From Amblyornis subalaris (lineage: Eukaryota; Chordata; Aves; Passeriformes; Ptilonorhynchidae), in assembly GCA_018881555.1 (NCBI GenBank), contig JACAXG010000002.1, forward strand, positions 25,693,786 to 25,757,785: a DNA stretch of 64,000 bases, read 5' to 3'. Positions 45,701 to 58,200 of this stretch are shown here, in pieces. The notes beneath the pieces are model-generated. The model was not told where the DNA came from. It worked only from the letters and a program-made list of their open reading frames with translations, and did no database searches. Positions within the stretch are counted from its first letter, which is position 1, and every line of letters begins with the position of its first letter. Both the position numbers and the translations under genes were made by a program.

Positions 45701-48583
45701 ATCCTCTTCTCTTCCACCTCTTCATTATTTATTGGAGATCTGTAACACCTATTTTAGTGTTGTCTTAATCAAACAATTTGTTATTTGTTCTCAAGATTTT
45801 TTTTGGACAAGTTATTTTCTCTGTAGAGTTAAATGAAGCCTATCCCTGGTGCTCAGATTGTACCCATTCAGCTCCCTGATACAAAATACTATCAGTTAGA
45901 ATTTGTTTGGAAATTCTTAGTCTCTGAAGTCCAAGAATTTCAGTTACTTTGATCAGTTCTCATGCTGCCTGTGAAACTGTTTTGACTAGTAAATCTCAAC
46001 AGTGAATGGTGTACCTCCAGGCAGTTCAGGATTTCTTATATTCTTTTCCCTTTTTTAAGAAGCAATTCCCATTCTGTTGGTTGGGGGTTTTTTTGGTTGT
46101 TTTTTTTTNNNNNNNNNNNNNNNNNNNNNTTTTTTTTGGTGTTTTTTTTTTTTTTTTTTTTTGTTTTTTTTTTTTTTTTTTTTTTTTCTGGTTTTTTTGT
46201 TTGGTTTTTTTTGGTTGGTGGTTTTGTTTTTTTTTTTTCAGCAATCGCCATCTTTATTAGACAGTCATGCCTGTACAGGGGAGAGGTAGGGAATGGAACC
46301 TCTTAAACTGCAATTATTGGGATGTGGGCCAGGAGCTTCCATTGTAATATCTCCTGAGAAATCCATACCTGACTGCAGATCTCCTCTCATTTAGCAAGCA
46401 GTGTTTGTAGAGCTTCTGATGAGGTCTGGATTTTCAAGAGTAGATTCTGCTGTGGAGTGGTGCACTAAGCCTGTTTCCATTTGGTGCATGCAGATGCTCC
46501 TATTACACCTGTGTTTTACTTGGAGTTTGTTCTTTTACATGGCACATTCTCTCTTTGCCTTAACTAGCTTGGGGGTAGAGGAGAGGGTAGTTTCTTCCTT
46601 TCTCCCTTCACCCTAAATCAGCATTTTGTTTACCATGGAATCAAGATGAAGGGTGTACACATGCATGACCTATTAGAGGTTATGGGGATTAATTTTTGTG
46701 TTAAAACATCATTGACCCACATATCATTATCCTTCAGGGTCAGATATACTGTCCATTTCTCAAAATAAGTGAATTATGTAGAATTCTTGTTAAAACACAT
46801 CCCAATGATTATAAAAATGTGCTTAAGTNAAAGAAGGATTTCTGACCTGCAGATTCAGGAGAAGAGGAAGTGCTCTTTTCCTCAGAGTGGCCTGGAGAAG
46901 TGGCCACAGGCTGGCTGTGAGAGGAGTATGTTTTAAATTCTTCTTGGTTTTGGGATTTTTTTCCATGAACATGTTAAAAGCCTGTTGTTTATCAGCCTGA
47001 GAATAATCATGGAGATGGCAGTTTCTCACAGATGATCAAAAGACAATAGGTAGTACTGTGCCTGCAGTGGGTTTCCTGAAGTCATTTTCTTCTACTGTGT
47101 TCCAGCAGTGCAATACTTAAGTAGAGCTGCTCCTGGTGTATATGCTTTACATAATAGATATCTACATGGCACTGAACATTTAGCAAGTTAATTTAAGCTG
47201 GTGTCATGTTCCTCATGTCTGCTGGGATAGCAGGTGAGAGCTACTTCACAATAATATCTCATTGTGTCCAGAAGAGGGCCCTTGCACATCCACACAAGTG
47301 TCTTGCTTTGTTGAAGAACCTTTTCTTTCACTCATTTAGAATGCACATTAAGATATCCAAAGCTAGGAGAGGTGTTGATCTTGCTAGGTGAAAACCTGGA
47401 AAGGCTACAAAATAGCTGAAGGGAGCGATTGTCCACTAGGATTCCGTTCAGCCTTGNATTNNAANANTNTTNNAATNCAAAAATATTGACTAAAATCTAC
47501 TTCCATGTTCCTGATAATTCTAAAGCATTCCACATAACTTTATATTCAAATATGAACAGATAAGTGAACTGTAAACTTTTTAAAGTAATGAACCAATCTA
47601 TATGATACTGCATTGGTTAAAAAAAAGGCAAGTAAGCATTGAGAAGAAACACTTGGTGGAATAGAGGCTTAGTTTTGTTGTGTGCTTGTTTTTATTTTCT
47701 CCTCGCACTGTTTGGTTGTTCTGTGTGAGGCTGCTTGTCACTGCTCCATCCTGGTGGTGAGCATAATAATAATAAACTGACATCAGCCAGAAGCGTAAAA
47801 CTGTTTTTAGAAGTTGCCATCAGTTTTCTTTAAAACTCAGATTAAAGTTTGATGTAATGTTTATCTTACAGCATTGCTAATGTTAGCTGACAAGTATCTT
47901 AATTCTATAAAGCTACAGTACACGATGAACTAAACCTTTGTATATATAGTGGGCCAGTTTTCTAAACTGTGTTCTTGGCTGGTGTCAAATAGGTATTATG
48001 TGTAGGGATTTATTGTGTCAACTTTAACTTTCAGAAGTATATGAATGCTGCACAAAAAAACCAAAATTTCTGTGATTGTGCTTCAACAACTGTAGGAACT
48101 AATTTTAGCCATTTTTGTTCCTCTTCTGGTTGTACCTACCTTCCACAGACCTCTGAGTGACTGAATTCTCCAGATGCTATTTTTTCTGGAAAGCAACCTA
48201 TGTATTTTCCTTTATAAAAGTCTGTGTGGCATGGAACCTGTGCTCATTTATTCACGTAAGGGTGGGATTCTGGTGATGTCAGTTGAGATATTTTCAGCGA
48301 CTTAAGTGTGTGTGCCATTGAGTTGTAAAACAAAAATCTAACTACTCTTGCATGTAATCGTTTGAAAAAATCTGAAGGCAAACCAGTGGCAGGCAATACA
48401 TGATGAACATAGTACCCTCACGTCTAATGGTTGCCTTTTGATGCCATGCAGGATCAAGATGAGAATTCTTACTTGTTGGATGGTCGGTATATGCCGTACA
48501 GGGGACACAATTCTTTCCGTGAGAAGTATTTCAGTGGTGTGACAAAGAGGATTGCCAAGGAAGAAAAAGACAATCAGAAGTAA
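24626..48583 (+). CDS. TRMT11: TRMT11, tRNA (guanine-10-N2)-methyltransferase catalytic subunit
   Basis: Thirteen exons: 24626-24700, 26761-26826, 27564-27637, 28866-28947, 29047-29139, 30218-30352, 32012-32168, 36602-36682, 37352-37516, 38868-38940, 39663-39794, 42861-42981 and 48452-48583 (TAA 48581). All have GT-AG junctions and the joined frame is open: 461 aa against 463 in human. Residues 1 to about 175 are the N-terminal THUMP-type RNA-binding region ([36 protein letters not shown]). Then comes the Rossmann methyltransferase domain: SAM-binding DPFVGTGG at 222-229, GTDIDYN at 243-249, and the catalytic DPPY at 309-312, which is split by the exon 9/10 junction. The C-terminus has [20 protein letters not shown]. 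Known: with TRMT112 it makes N2-methylguanosine at tRNA position 10. All key motifs are intact. Exon 2 and the exon 10/11 junction differ most from the human protein as I recall it. Confidence 0.96.
25240..25415 (+). repeat. CR1 LINE 3' fragment in TRMT11 intron 1
   Basis: Contains GTGGTGGAGTCACCATCCC, TGCAGGTGTTCAAGGAATGA, GACTCCATGATCCCAGAGGT and CTTTTCCAACCAAATTTATT, and ends near GTGTGATTCT, a CR1 3' end in plus orientation. It is a different subfamily from the copy at 9210. The copy is 5'-truncated and contains isolated N bases. Confidence 0.8.
25958..25977. repeat. Short (TTTA)n microsatellite
   Basis: About five TTTA units in a row within TRMT11 intron 1. Confidence 0.7.
32169..36601 (+). 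other. TRMT11: TRMT11 intron 7
   Basis: Intron of 4.4 kb with donor GTATAT and acceptor CCCTTGTATAG. It carries an antisense CR1 copy (32921-33590) and otherwise holds unremarkable AT-rich DNA with many isolated N bases. Confidence 0.7.
32921..33590 (-). repeat. CR1 LINE fragment (minus orientation) in TRMT11 intron 7
   Basis: In plus-strand reading it begins with CTGAGTTGGAAGGGACCCAC, followed by CAACTCCTGGCCCTGCACAG, GTGACCACTTTCCTGGGGAG, CTGTTCC and the GGGTGAAAAACCTTTTCTTGA segment. This is the reverse complement of a CR1 3' end. It extends about 670 bases into the ORF2 tail, with no intact coding. It is closely similar in layout to the copy at 53.9 kb. Confidence 0.9.
36936..36975. repeat. 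Tandem duplication of a 20-base unit
   Basis: Two adjacent copies of GTGCTCTTTTAACCTGTGAT (36936-36955 and 36956-36975) differing at one base, inside TRMT11 intron 8. Confidence 0.85.
42982..48451 (+). other. TRMT11: TRMT11 intron 12
   Basis: The longest TRMT11 intron here (5.5 kb). It holds the T-rich tract with an N run at about 46.1 kb and a low-quality patch with scattered Ns at 47457-47477. No exon, RNA gene or known interspersed repeat was recognised in it. Confidence 0.7.
46084..46241. repeat. Long T-rich low-complexity tract with 21-N gap
   Basis: About 155 bases of almost pure T with scattered G, interrupted by N at 46109-46129. The tract ends in TTTTTTTTTTTCAG, so on the plus strand it forms a very strong cryptic splice acceptor. 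The true length is unknown because of the gap. Confidence 0.9.
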
Positions 48584-49035
48584 AATATTATATAAACAAA
48601 TCAAAAAATGGGAAAATAATGAAGACCATGTTTCTTTATACGGACATCTGGATATGAACATTTATTTGGATGCTTCAGAAAAATAAATAACTGCTTTTAA
48701 TTTTAAAACAAGATGAAACCCACAATCCAGGTTGAGAGCAGTTCTTTTTAATTAGGTTTGTTTATAGCAGATTTTATTGTACAAGTTTTTTGAGTCTTAT
48801 TTAATTTGTTTGTACTTTCAAGTACTAATGATGATTGACTAAAACCATTATTATTGTTCTTTCAACATTAGCGTTTACAAAAAAGTAGTAGTATTATTTG
48901 GCTTCTTAAACTGTGAACATCTGGCTGTTTTAAAAACACATGGTGGTGATCAAGGATTGCTTATTAAGAAGATAATTTTCATTTGTTTTGCCTTTTTGTA
49001 AATGGTATACAATAAAACAAAGTTGGCGTGAGTTT
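48584..49035 (+). terminator. TRMT11: TRMT11 3'UTR and polyadenylation signals
   Basis: After the TAA, AATAAA occurs at 48682-48687 and at 49011-49016. The second is followed by T-rich sequence. Either could define the transcript end, giving a 3'UTR of about 0.1 or 0.45 kb. Confidence 0.6.
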
Positions 49036-52000
49036 TTTTAATTGCTGCATGTAGTAATTGCTTGTATGAATTCCACTTGCTCTGGCTGAAGTCAGGAATG
49101 TTTAAAACAAACAACAAACGCAAAGAAACAACTGCCCTCATGCACACCTTGCAAAAAGAAAAGCCTCTCTGACCTGACAAACTCTGGAGAGCCTTTTAAA
49201 CCCTGTGAAGCCTGTCCACATCTGAAGCTCATCTGTACCTTGGATTTGCTTTTGCATTCCTAAACCTTGACTCTTGGTCAAGCCAACTGTCTGCAATTTT
49301 TGGTTCAGAAATTGATAGTTAAACCAGTAACAACAACAGCATAAAATCAGTAATGGTTCCCTAATGGTATTAAGCCTAATCAAATCTTTGAAACTGAAGC
49401 TGTATTTGTTAAAGGGCAGACTTTGCTGAATCCACACCACGTCCATCATGAAAATACCTCATTTGAAAACCACTAAGCCCATTAATTCAGGATGTTAATG
49501 GCTCTTCTCATTTTGGTGGTCAAATATGGTCACATATTCTTCAGCAGGGCCTTGGTGAATGCATCTGTGCTCCAGCCAGAGGAACCCTGCTTCTCAGTTT
49601 GCTGCAGGTCACTAACTGTGGTCATGTTACAATCTTTGTAGATCATAATTTTTAAGTGCCTCTCCAAGGAAGGCACAAGTCATTGTGTGCATCTGATCGA
49701 GTTCATTAACTGAATTTGCTCTTCTGTGTATTGTGGTCCTCAGCTGCAGCAGGAAAGCTTACAAACTCAGTGACAACTTAGTCTGACCTTCTGGATCTAA
49801 TCTGTGGTGTGTTAAAAACTTCTTAAATAGTGATTTAGTTTGTGTTTCCATTATAAATCACTTTGTTTTGACACTTTTAATGTCAGCCATATAACAGTTG
49901 TTCTGGACTCAACTTGGAGCAAGATCAAAGCTTAGAAAATTTTTCAAAAGCAGAATTTGAATTGATTACTTTCAAATATTACATCAAAAACTTACTGCTT
50001 CTGAAAACCTGTCTTCATTTCAGCATTACAGTTTGGCATTCAGCTTTTATTACTTTACAAATTAAAATTAATTTCAGTTTTTCATATGCAAGGAATTTTT
50101 CTAGACGTATTTATTATGCATTTATAACTTCATTTTCGTGAAAGTTACCTTAAATACACATGATCTAAATGGTTAGAGGAGAGGTAAGGTAGTGGCAAAT
50201 TGGCTCTGTCTACTCAGCGAAAATGATTTAGTTTATTTCTCCTCTGCCTGGTCCAGCTTTTTGTCCTGTCAGCAGTGGTGGTGTGACCTCTGTTTAGCAG
50301 TCCATACATATCAGCTCTGTCAGTACTGAAGAAAACCATTTTGGACAGAAACTGTCAGTGCGTTTGTGGTGCCGCATCAACATCTGCTAATCAAAAATCG
50401 CTTAGGATTGAAATGAGATGCTCATGCTGTGCTAATCTCCAACTTTAAAGCTATCATTTGGAAATATTCCTCATCTTTAAATTTCTCCTTGCTTGGTGTG
50501 CACGCTCCAGCCTGTTGTGCATGCAGACTTCCAGAGCACAGGCGTTTATAGATCTGGAGCTGTGACACAGCCCTGGGGCTCGCCCTAGTGCAGGGCTGAC
50601 GAGTGGCTGAGTTATCCTTCGGCAGGATTTGGCCATCGATGGCTGTGGCTTCTGGCACTTTCCATCAATCTGGTTCCATTCAGTCTCTTTCCGTGAGGTT
50701 CCAGTTTCCTGTCCCTGGCGGGAAGTGTCAGTTCATGAGCCCGCGCTGAACTCATGCTGTTGTCATTCTCTCCTTTGGGGTGGTTTGTGCCATTTTCCAG
50801 TTTTTAAAAATAAATGTTATTTTTGGAGTGCTTTGTTGTGCTGCGGGAAATTGGAAGGAGGGAGGAGTTGAAAACGGCTGCGAGGTCATATGGGCAGAGG
50901 CCGTTTCTTGCTGTAGGGAGGGTTTGTTGCGGCAACAAAGGGGAAGAGACCCCTCTTTTCCTAGGATACCTTTACTTGGTGGTGGTGTTCCTGGCTGCAA
51001 GCCTCCCACATATCTATGGGAAGAGGAAGTGGAAAAGTAGAGGGAATAGATTTTCTGTGCATTCATTGTGTGCCCTACCTGCTATCTCTCTCTAATACTT
51101 CTTATAATTAGTGGCCAATTTGACCAAGTTTAACAGAAGGTCAAGGTTTGATGTTGTCTTAGAGATAACAGAGCTACACATTTTGTTGAAATAGGCAGAG
51201 GGATTGAAGAAGAAGACAATCTCTTCCAAGGAAAAGGCTGTAATACGAGTTCAACTCTCATTAAACATCAGAAAACCCACATGGAAACAAGACCTGGACA
51301 AAAGCTCTAACCAATTTTTTTTGTTCCTGCTGCGACAACCAGTCCTGGCCCTGCTGCTTCTTGATCTTCTCTTTAAAACAAAGAGACACAAGTAAATGCA
51401 TACGAAAAACTTTTTCAGTGGGAACACAAGGGTCTTGGCTGAACTTCTCAAGGACAGTGCAGTTCTCTCTGTAAACCAGCCTGAGAAACTGGTGTCTGTT
51501 GGTGGGATGACGTCTGACTCTGGGTCTCTTCCAGTAGAGAAGCAATGTTCCCTCACTGGACACAGACTCTCCAACAGATTTTTAAGGTTGGTTTTGGTGG
51601 ACCCTTTATTCCTCTCTGCCCGTTCAGTAGGGCTGGAAGGCTGTGGTGGAAATCCTTAACATTTCAGTATCTCTGCTTTTTTCATTAGACGAGCACTAAT
51701 GGCTCAGAGTTGTGACTTATGAAGGTCACTAGTATCCGTACACCCCACAANTGGCAGAAAGAAGTCAAATTTTTGTGAGTTCTCAATCAGGGCTCACCTG
51801 TCCAAAATTACTCAAAAATGTTGCTAAGATAAACTATGGGCTTTCAGGGTGTGTTGATATTGGTTAAATGTAGAACTGGTATAGAGAGGAAGCAATAATT
51901 CTGAATCTTTGCTTTCCTTCTGTTGCTGCTTTTTAAGATTTCTTCTTAATGGTTATTTCCACTTTCCCTGGGACAATTCCACAGCTTCAGAGAAGGCTAC

Positions 52001-53926
52001 CAGCCAGAGAAGGGTGTCAGAGAGATGGTGACCCTGTGACTTTCCACTGTCCTCTGGCCACAGGTTTTCCAGAGACAAAAATGTCCGGTTAGAGCAGGCA
52101 AGACTGAAGGGGATGATACACAGTGGTTGCAGGTTTCCCTGTTGAACAAGCAGCAGCTCTGGGGTTAGCTGGCAGGAGGTTCAGCTGCTGGCTCAGCTCC
52201 CATCACCACCATGTTTCTCTTTTCTGCCTCTCTACCTCTTCAGAGAAACTGAGAAGACAAATTTAATGTGTTCTTTCTTTGCTGTTTAGCTTGGTTTGCA
52301 GTCTAAACTGAGGTCCAGAGTTGAACAAGGCTGCCTTTTCAGTCTGGAAACTTCTTCCTAAGAAAAATAGAGTTGTGGGTACCCAGGAGAATGAAGAGAC
52401 TGGTATCCCTCTCTGCCTTTCTATTTTGTTTGGTATTGGAAAAAAAATGTGTTTCGTTAACCTTATTCTCTTGTATAATTGATTTTGGTGATCACATAAT
52501 TTAAAAAGGCAAAATAAATCTTACCTCCCCCCATGCTACCCTGTTTAATGTATTTCTCTGATATTCTCTTACTGGCTTATTGGACTGTAAGAATCTCTGT
52601 TTATGTATGTATCCTCACAGCCGTTTTCATTACAGTTTTCTGTCCTGGGTGCTGTTATTTTATATACTGTATTTTGCATTTCGTGCTGCGTCTCACCAGT
52701 TCCAGCTTTCTTGAGCCTGTGGGTGGGGAGGACACCTCTGAAACAAGACATGAGCTCTCTGTTAACTAAAACACCTCATCAGACCCAAGGTCCCAGACAA
52801 CGCACACATTTTGCCTAGCTGCACTGAGGGTACTGGACATCAAGACAGGTTTGCCAAATAAGATCTTTTTTAACTCTTGTAGGTTGCATAAAGTGAGGTG
52901 GGCAGCTGAAAGGTAAAATCCATTGATAGGAGGGAGATCTTGGTGTGTTTGCTGCCACTGTTCAGACATTGGCTGACTGTGCATTTAGGGAGATGCCCAG
53001 GAGGTGCTTCAGAGGCTGCTGACAACCCACAGCAAACCAAGGCACAGGAGGCTTCCACCATTTGTGTCAGGTTTGACGATGAGTACTTTGAGTACCGCTG
53101 GGTAGGATCAGGACATTATGCTTCATTCGAAATTCCCCAAAAGTTAATTTTTTCTTTAAATTCACTTTTTGGGTGCTGGAAAGAGATTATTTTGTACGAA
53201 GATATGTCAATGATCATCTGAGATTCTAATCCAAATTTTTGTTGCTTTTCGTAAAAATGGTGGAAATAAAAAAATCTTCTAAACACGGCAAAACAGCATA
53301 GTAGTATGACTGTGGTAATTCCCTCCGAAAGGAAATTTTATTTGAAATTTTTTTCCAATGAAAATTCCACTTGATGTATAAAATTCTAATTTAAAATTTG
53401 TTTTTCATGAATTAATTCCAATAAATATTTCACTAATAAAGTGCAAAGTAACAGGTGGTGTTATTGTATGTGATGAGATAAGTAGTTAATTCTAATGAAA
53501 TACGTAAGTCCTAACTAAACAGTCTCATCTCCATAAGGAGATACCATTGGCAAAAGTCATAGTTTATCACAATACTTCCTTCTTTGCAGTCTGTTCCAGA
53601 AGATGGGATGACTATGGATGGATATTCAGTGCCATGACTGGACAACCCAGAGTGTATTTGCTTTATCTTGAGACCAATATGAAATATTTCCACTAAACAC
53701 TGAGAGTTATGCTGTGTATTTTGGAGGCAAAACTAATCTTTGTACTATCTTTTCTTCTATTGATGTAGCGCTAGGAGAAATGCAAGTGGGTAATTTCAGT
53801 GCAGAATAAATTTAGTTATGAAAGTTCTTAACAACTAATAGCCAAGGTTCCTTAAATACTGTGATTTTTGGCTAGAGATGAAACATAGCTATGTGGAGAA
53901 GATCCTGAGAGTAGTTGGATCTATTA
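49036..53926. other. Gene-free region downstream of TRMT11
   Basis: No gene recognised. A moderately GC-rich stretch (50.45-51.05 kb) has short open frames on both strands, but none resembles a known protein. The next gene on the human map, CENPW, was looked for by eye and not found. Confidence 0.45.
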
Positions 53927-54650
53927 CAGAATCACAGAATAAGCTGAGTTGGAAGGGACCCATCAGGATCATCCAACTCCTGGCCCTGCACAGGACTATC
54001 CCCAAGAGTCACACCATGTGCCCAAGAGCATTGTCCAAATGCTTCTTGAACTCTGTCATGCATGGTGCTGTGACCACTTCTCTGGGGAGCCTGTTCCAGT
54101 GCCCAACCACCCTTTGGGTGAAAAACCTTTTCTTGATATCCAGCCTAAACCTCCCCTGACACAACTTCAGGCCAGTCCCTCAGGTCCTGTCACTGGTCAC
54201 CACAGAGAAGAGATCAGTGCCTGCCTCTCCTCTTCCCCTCATGAGGAAGTTGTAACTGCAATGAGGTCTCCTTTCAGTCTCTTCCAGGCTGAACAGACGA
54301 AGTGACCTCAGCCTCTCCTCATACGGCTTCTCCTCAAGGCCCTTCACCATCTTTGTTGCTCTCCTTTGGACACTCCCTAATAGTTTAATATCTTCCTTAT
54401 ATTGTGGCACCCAAAATTGCCCCCAGCACTCGAGGTGAGGCCACCCGAGTGCAGAGCAAGGTGGGATAATCTCCTCCCTTGCCCAGCTGGCGATGCTGTG
54501 CCTGATGCACCCCATGACACGGTTGGCCCTCCTGGCTGCCAGGGCACTGCTGACTTGTGTTCAACTTGCCATCGATCAGGACCCCCAGGTCCCTTTCCAC
54601 AGCACTGCTCTCCAGTGTCTCATTGCCCAGTCTGACTCACCAGTCCAGCT
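53927..54650 (-). repeat. CR1 LINE fragment (minus orientation)
   Basis: Plus-strand reading begins AGAATCACAGAATAAGCTGA, then GTTGGAAGGGACCC, CAACTCCTGGCCCTGCACAG, CCAACCACCCTTTGGGTGAA, and on to GACCCCCAGGTCCCTTTCC. It is a 5'-truncated CR1 of about 720 bases covering the 3'UTR and the end of ORF2. Reading frames in this stretch, including a 118-codon one, are decayed ORF2 or its antisense. Confidence 0.92.
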
Positions 54651-57600
54651 CCTTACATACAGGCAGTCTTCTCCACTGAGTTGTGGTCCTGTTCTTGTGT
54701 GAATGTGTATGATGGGTGGAATGATGCCTCTGTGGTCACAGTTAATGCCTTTATAAATCAGGTTTGTTTTGAGACGGTTCACTGAAAGCTCTGAGATCTG
54801 AGATTAGGAGTGCTGGTCAAGTGCAGTGGGTTTATTGCAATAACAGCTGTGACAGAGACTAAGGACAACCAGGATCATGAGCAGCACTGTAGGACATAGG
54901 CTCCTGTCCTGGAGAGAACCTTGTGTCTCATTGATAAATAGACCCGTAGCAANTTAGGAGAGTTTTGGGAAGTTCCTACTCTCTCTTCAAAATGTGTATG
55001 TGGCAGAGAGTACTTATGTGCCTTTGCTCAAACCTCATTCCTTAAAACAACACTCCCTGGATACAGGAAATTACATGAGAAAAAGGGGGAAAATGTTTCT
55101 TTTTACGTGAGAAAAGGGGCTGCCTTTCTTGAGCAGTAAATATTTGTCGAAGTTGGTATTTGCAAAATGTCATTTTTTAGTCTCCACAGCTTGCAACAGG
55201 TGGTGTCACAGAAGTGTGTGTACACCTCTGGGCACGGCTCTTCCACAGTGGTCACTGGAAGGCAGCTTCCTCAGTGTTGTGGTGCCTGTGCTCGGTCCTG
55301 TCCTTGCCGAGGAGCTGGTGTGGGCAGCGTGACCGTGCTGGTGCACACGGGGTGAGTACACACAAGCGCCCAGGCACCACCTGCGCTGTTCTGCCTCCCC
55401 GTTCTGGTGTTCCTGCTGACAGGCTGCAGGCTGAACTCGTTAAACTACTGCTGTGTGCTACAGGGAATGACCTGCCAAAAATCTGCACAGCCCTGTGCCA
55501 CTGGGGCCGGGGGAGCGGGCCCTCTCCGCTCACCCCCAGCCGCTTTGGCTCTTTATGAAGCTAAGAAATTAATTCTATAATAATCATAGAATAGCATTTT
55601 TAGCCTTATGTAAAAATGTCAAAGACAAAGATAAGGATTATTTTTTAATTAAATACGGATTTTATTTTGGTTTTTGTTTTTACACTAAAAGCAAACCAAA
55701 TCAAGTTTGTGCCAAGAGCTGTTGTATCCCACCCCCTTCCTATTTTTTTTAATTGTATTTTTATATGCCTGGCAGAATTAATGACGAAAATCTTTCCAGC
55801 TGTGACTTTGCCAGAATCCCTTTCTGAAGCTCCTACTAATTTGGATTAAAACTGGATGGATGAAGCCTCAAACAGCAAATCCTGGCAATAGATTTGCTGA
55901 GGCCCCACAGCATATACTTCTCCAACTGTTCTTATCTTCTGAGGGGAAAAAAAAAAGGCAAAAAAACCTAAGCAAACATAATTTTGTAAGTACACAGTTG
56001 TTAGCGTTCTCCGTGCCTTTGACCTCCCTGGGCTGGGACTCAGGGTCCCACTACCCCAATAGCCTTCTGGGGCTCCCCTTTGCAGGACAGACCCCTGGCT
56101 TTTGCAGGATGAGGTTTTGATTGCAGAGTGGTGGGTTTTTTTAAACACTCTCATACCAGCTACACTAAGTGTTAACAGCCAGCATGGATTTTAGAGAGGG
56201 TTGCCACCCTGGGATGTAACAGTTCAGAATGGAAGCAGTGGGTGTGCAAGCCTGTCGTTGCAGGGACGTGAAGCCACCAAGCTTCCTGAGTCCTGGTTGC
56301 TGGGTGTTCACCTCGCTTAATTCTGGCAGTGTTGGCGCCGTGTTGTCTTGCTGTCCAGGCTTCCTGGAGCCAGCAGCTGCAAGCTTTCCTACTGCCACAA
56401 ACAATTAAATTAATTTCTTTAAATTGGACAAATCAATCTCTGGCAAGTGGCCCATGTTCCTGCTCCTCTTCCCTCTTGCCAGGAGAGTCTTCTGGAAACT
56501 TTATGAGCTTAGTAAGCCCTTGCTCAGTGTGTTCCTCTCTTCATGGCCACGCTGAAGCAGAGAAGAGGCAGTGCTCTGAACACAGGCAGTGCTGTGGGGT
56601 GCTGACAGCCTCTCCCCCGTGGCCTTGCCAGAGGGTGCCCTCGTCACCAGCACAGCCCCTCCAGGTATTGAGGCTGCAGCTCACAAAGGCATCTGAAAGC
56701 TACTTGTGAGCACATTGGCTTAGATGCCAGCGCTTGCTGGAGGGGATGGCAGGAGTTCCTTGCTGCAGTTGCCCTAAGTGCCTTGCTGGCCTGCCTGGAG
56801 CACCTCCTGCACTGAGAAGGAATGTGAATGCTACCAGTTGTATTTATGGCATAGTCTGTTAATCATTAGGAACAACAGCAACTTTCCCCACTTGCAATTT
56901 CTGGGAAATCTGAAAATTGTGAAGGAGATGGCTGCTTCTAAAGCATTATGGAAGATAGTGTAGGCACAGCAGCATCTCCTGTCTCCAGGCTGTGCCTGCC
57001 AGCATGGAAGGACATGCAGCCCCTCTGTTCTTCTGTGGGAGACCTACCCCTTCCACTCATTTCCAGTGGGCTGAGGGCTTTGTTTTTATAGGGTGTTCTT
57101 CTTGTCCCCATTAGCTGCTGTTATGCTCCATCACTGTTCAGCAAGTATGAGCTTGAGAGGCTGCCTCAACTTGTCTCCAGCTGCTTTGAAGGAGCAGGGG
57201 AAATGCACAGGAACTGAGCTCTTCTTTCCCTCTGAGGATGTCCTAAGGTAGGAATGAGTGTAGTCCCAAGGTGGCACCCAATCTTTCATGTCAGCAGCAT
57301 ATCTCGAGCAGTTATGTTAGTCTCCTTCCAGTCAGTGGAGAGGAGTAAATCTAGAATGCTTTTCCATCTGCTGTTCTAGAACTCTTGGATGTGCAGAACT
57401 CAGACTTGCTCGTTTAGGAGCTACTCTAGTTGGTAATGTCTGGTTTTTTACTGAACTTCGTTGTTTACAGTGAGGCCAGTCAACTCACCTTCATTTCATA
57501 TATACATACCAACCCCTGCTTCTGTATGCTGGATAAGAATATTTGTGAAATAGTTTTGTCCTCTTCATTTTCATCTACTTTGTCCATCCAAAAATGAACC

Positions 57601-58200
57601 AATTTGATTTTGATATACAAAAAACCCCAATAATTCAACAAAAACACAGGAGAGCAAACACCCAAAGATCAAAATCTCTCTTGCTCTCTTGGCAGTCACA
57701 GAATTTATTTCCTTTTGTCCTTTTGGCCATCTTATCAGGTTTCTGGCTTATGATTTCTATGAGCTGCTGCCTACTTCTCCTTTTTTTTGTGGGTTATCTA
57801 AATATTTGTGCAGTTAATTTTATTTCCTCTTTCACTAGATTGTTACTTTATATGTATGATGCTTTTGGGAGCTGATGGGTAAGATACGAATCCTGCTTGG
57901 GAGTACTGGATTACACTTCATGAAAGGTTCTGCAGATGAATTATTGCTCTGCAGCAAGTCCTCAGCCTGCGGTTTCACAAGCATGGATGCTAATGTGACA
58001 GTGCAGTGCTGTTGAAAGGAGTGGGGTTTGTGCCTTTTCCCTATTCCCTGGTCCTGGCTTTTCTCACCCTCTGCTTAGCAGAGCAATGTTACCCACTCTT
58101 ACACTGACTGCTTCTTACTGGAGCCTTTCTTGTGCCAGCTCAACATACTAAGCCAGCAGAAAACGGGTTATTTCTCTGAAAAATATTATCCCAAGGGAGT
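54651..58200. other. Gene-free region
   Basis: No recognised gene or repeat family. A GC-richer island at about 55.2-55.55 kb has open frames on both strands that look like compositional artefacts. Confidence 0.4.

Noticed and set aside
46006..46306. Several overlapping frames of phenylalanine or lysine runs
   Set aside because: Translation of a T-homopolymer tract with an N gap; not genes.
50422..51095. Cluster of short frames in a GC-richer stretch
   Set aside because: No splice-consistent frame, start context or similarity to a known protein. CENPW, the next gene in human, was considered and does not match.
53949..54515. Open frames of 110-118 codons on both strands near 54 kb
   Set aside because: They lie within a CR1 LINE fragment and are decayed ORF2 or its antisense.
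55167..55558. 114-codon frame in a GC-rich patch at 55.2-55.6 kb
   Set aside because: Open on both strands with no recognisable domain; likely compositional.
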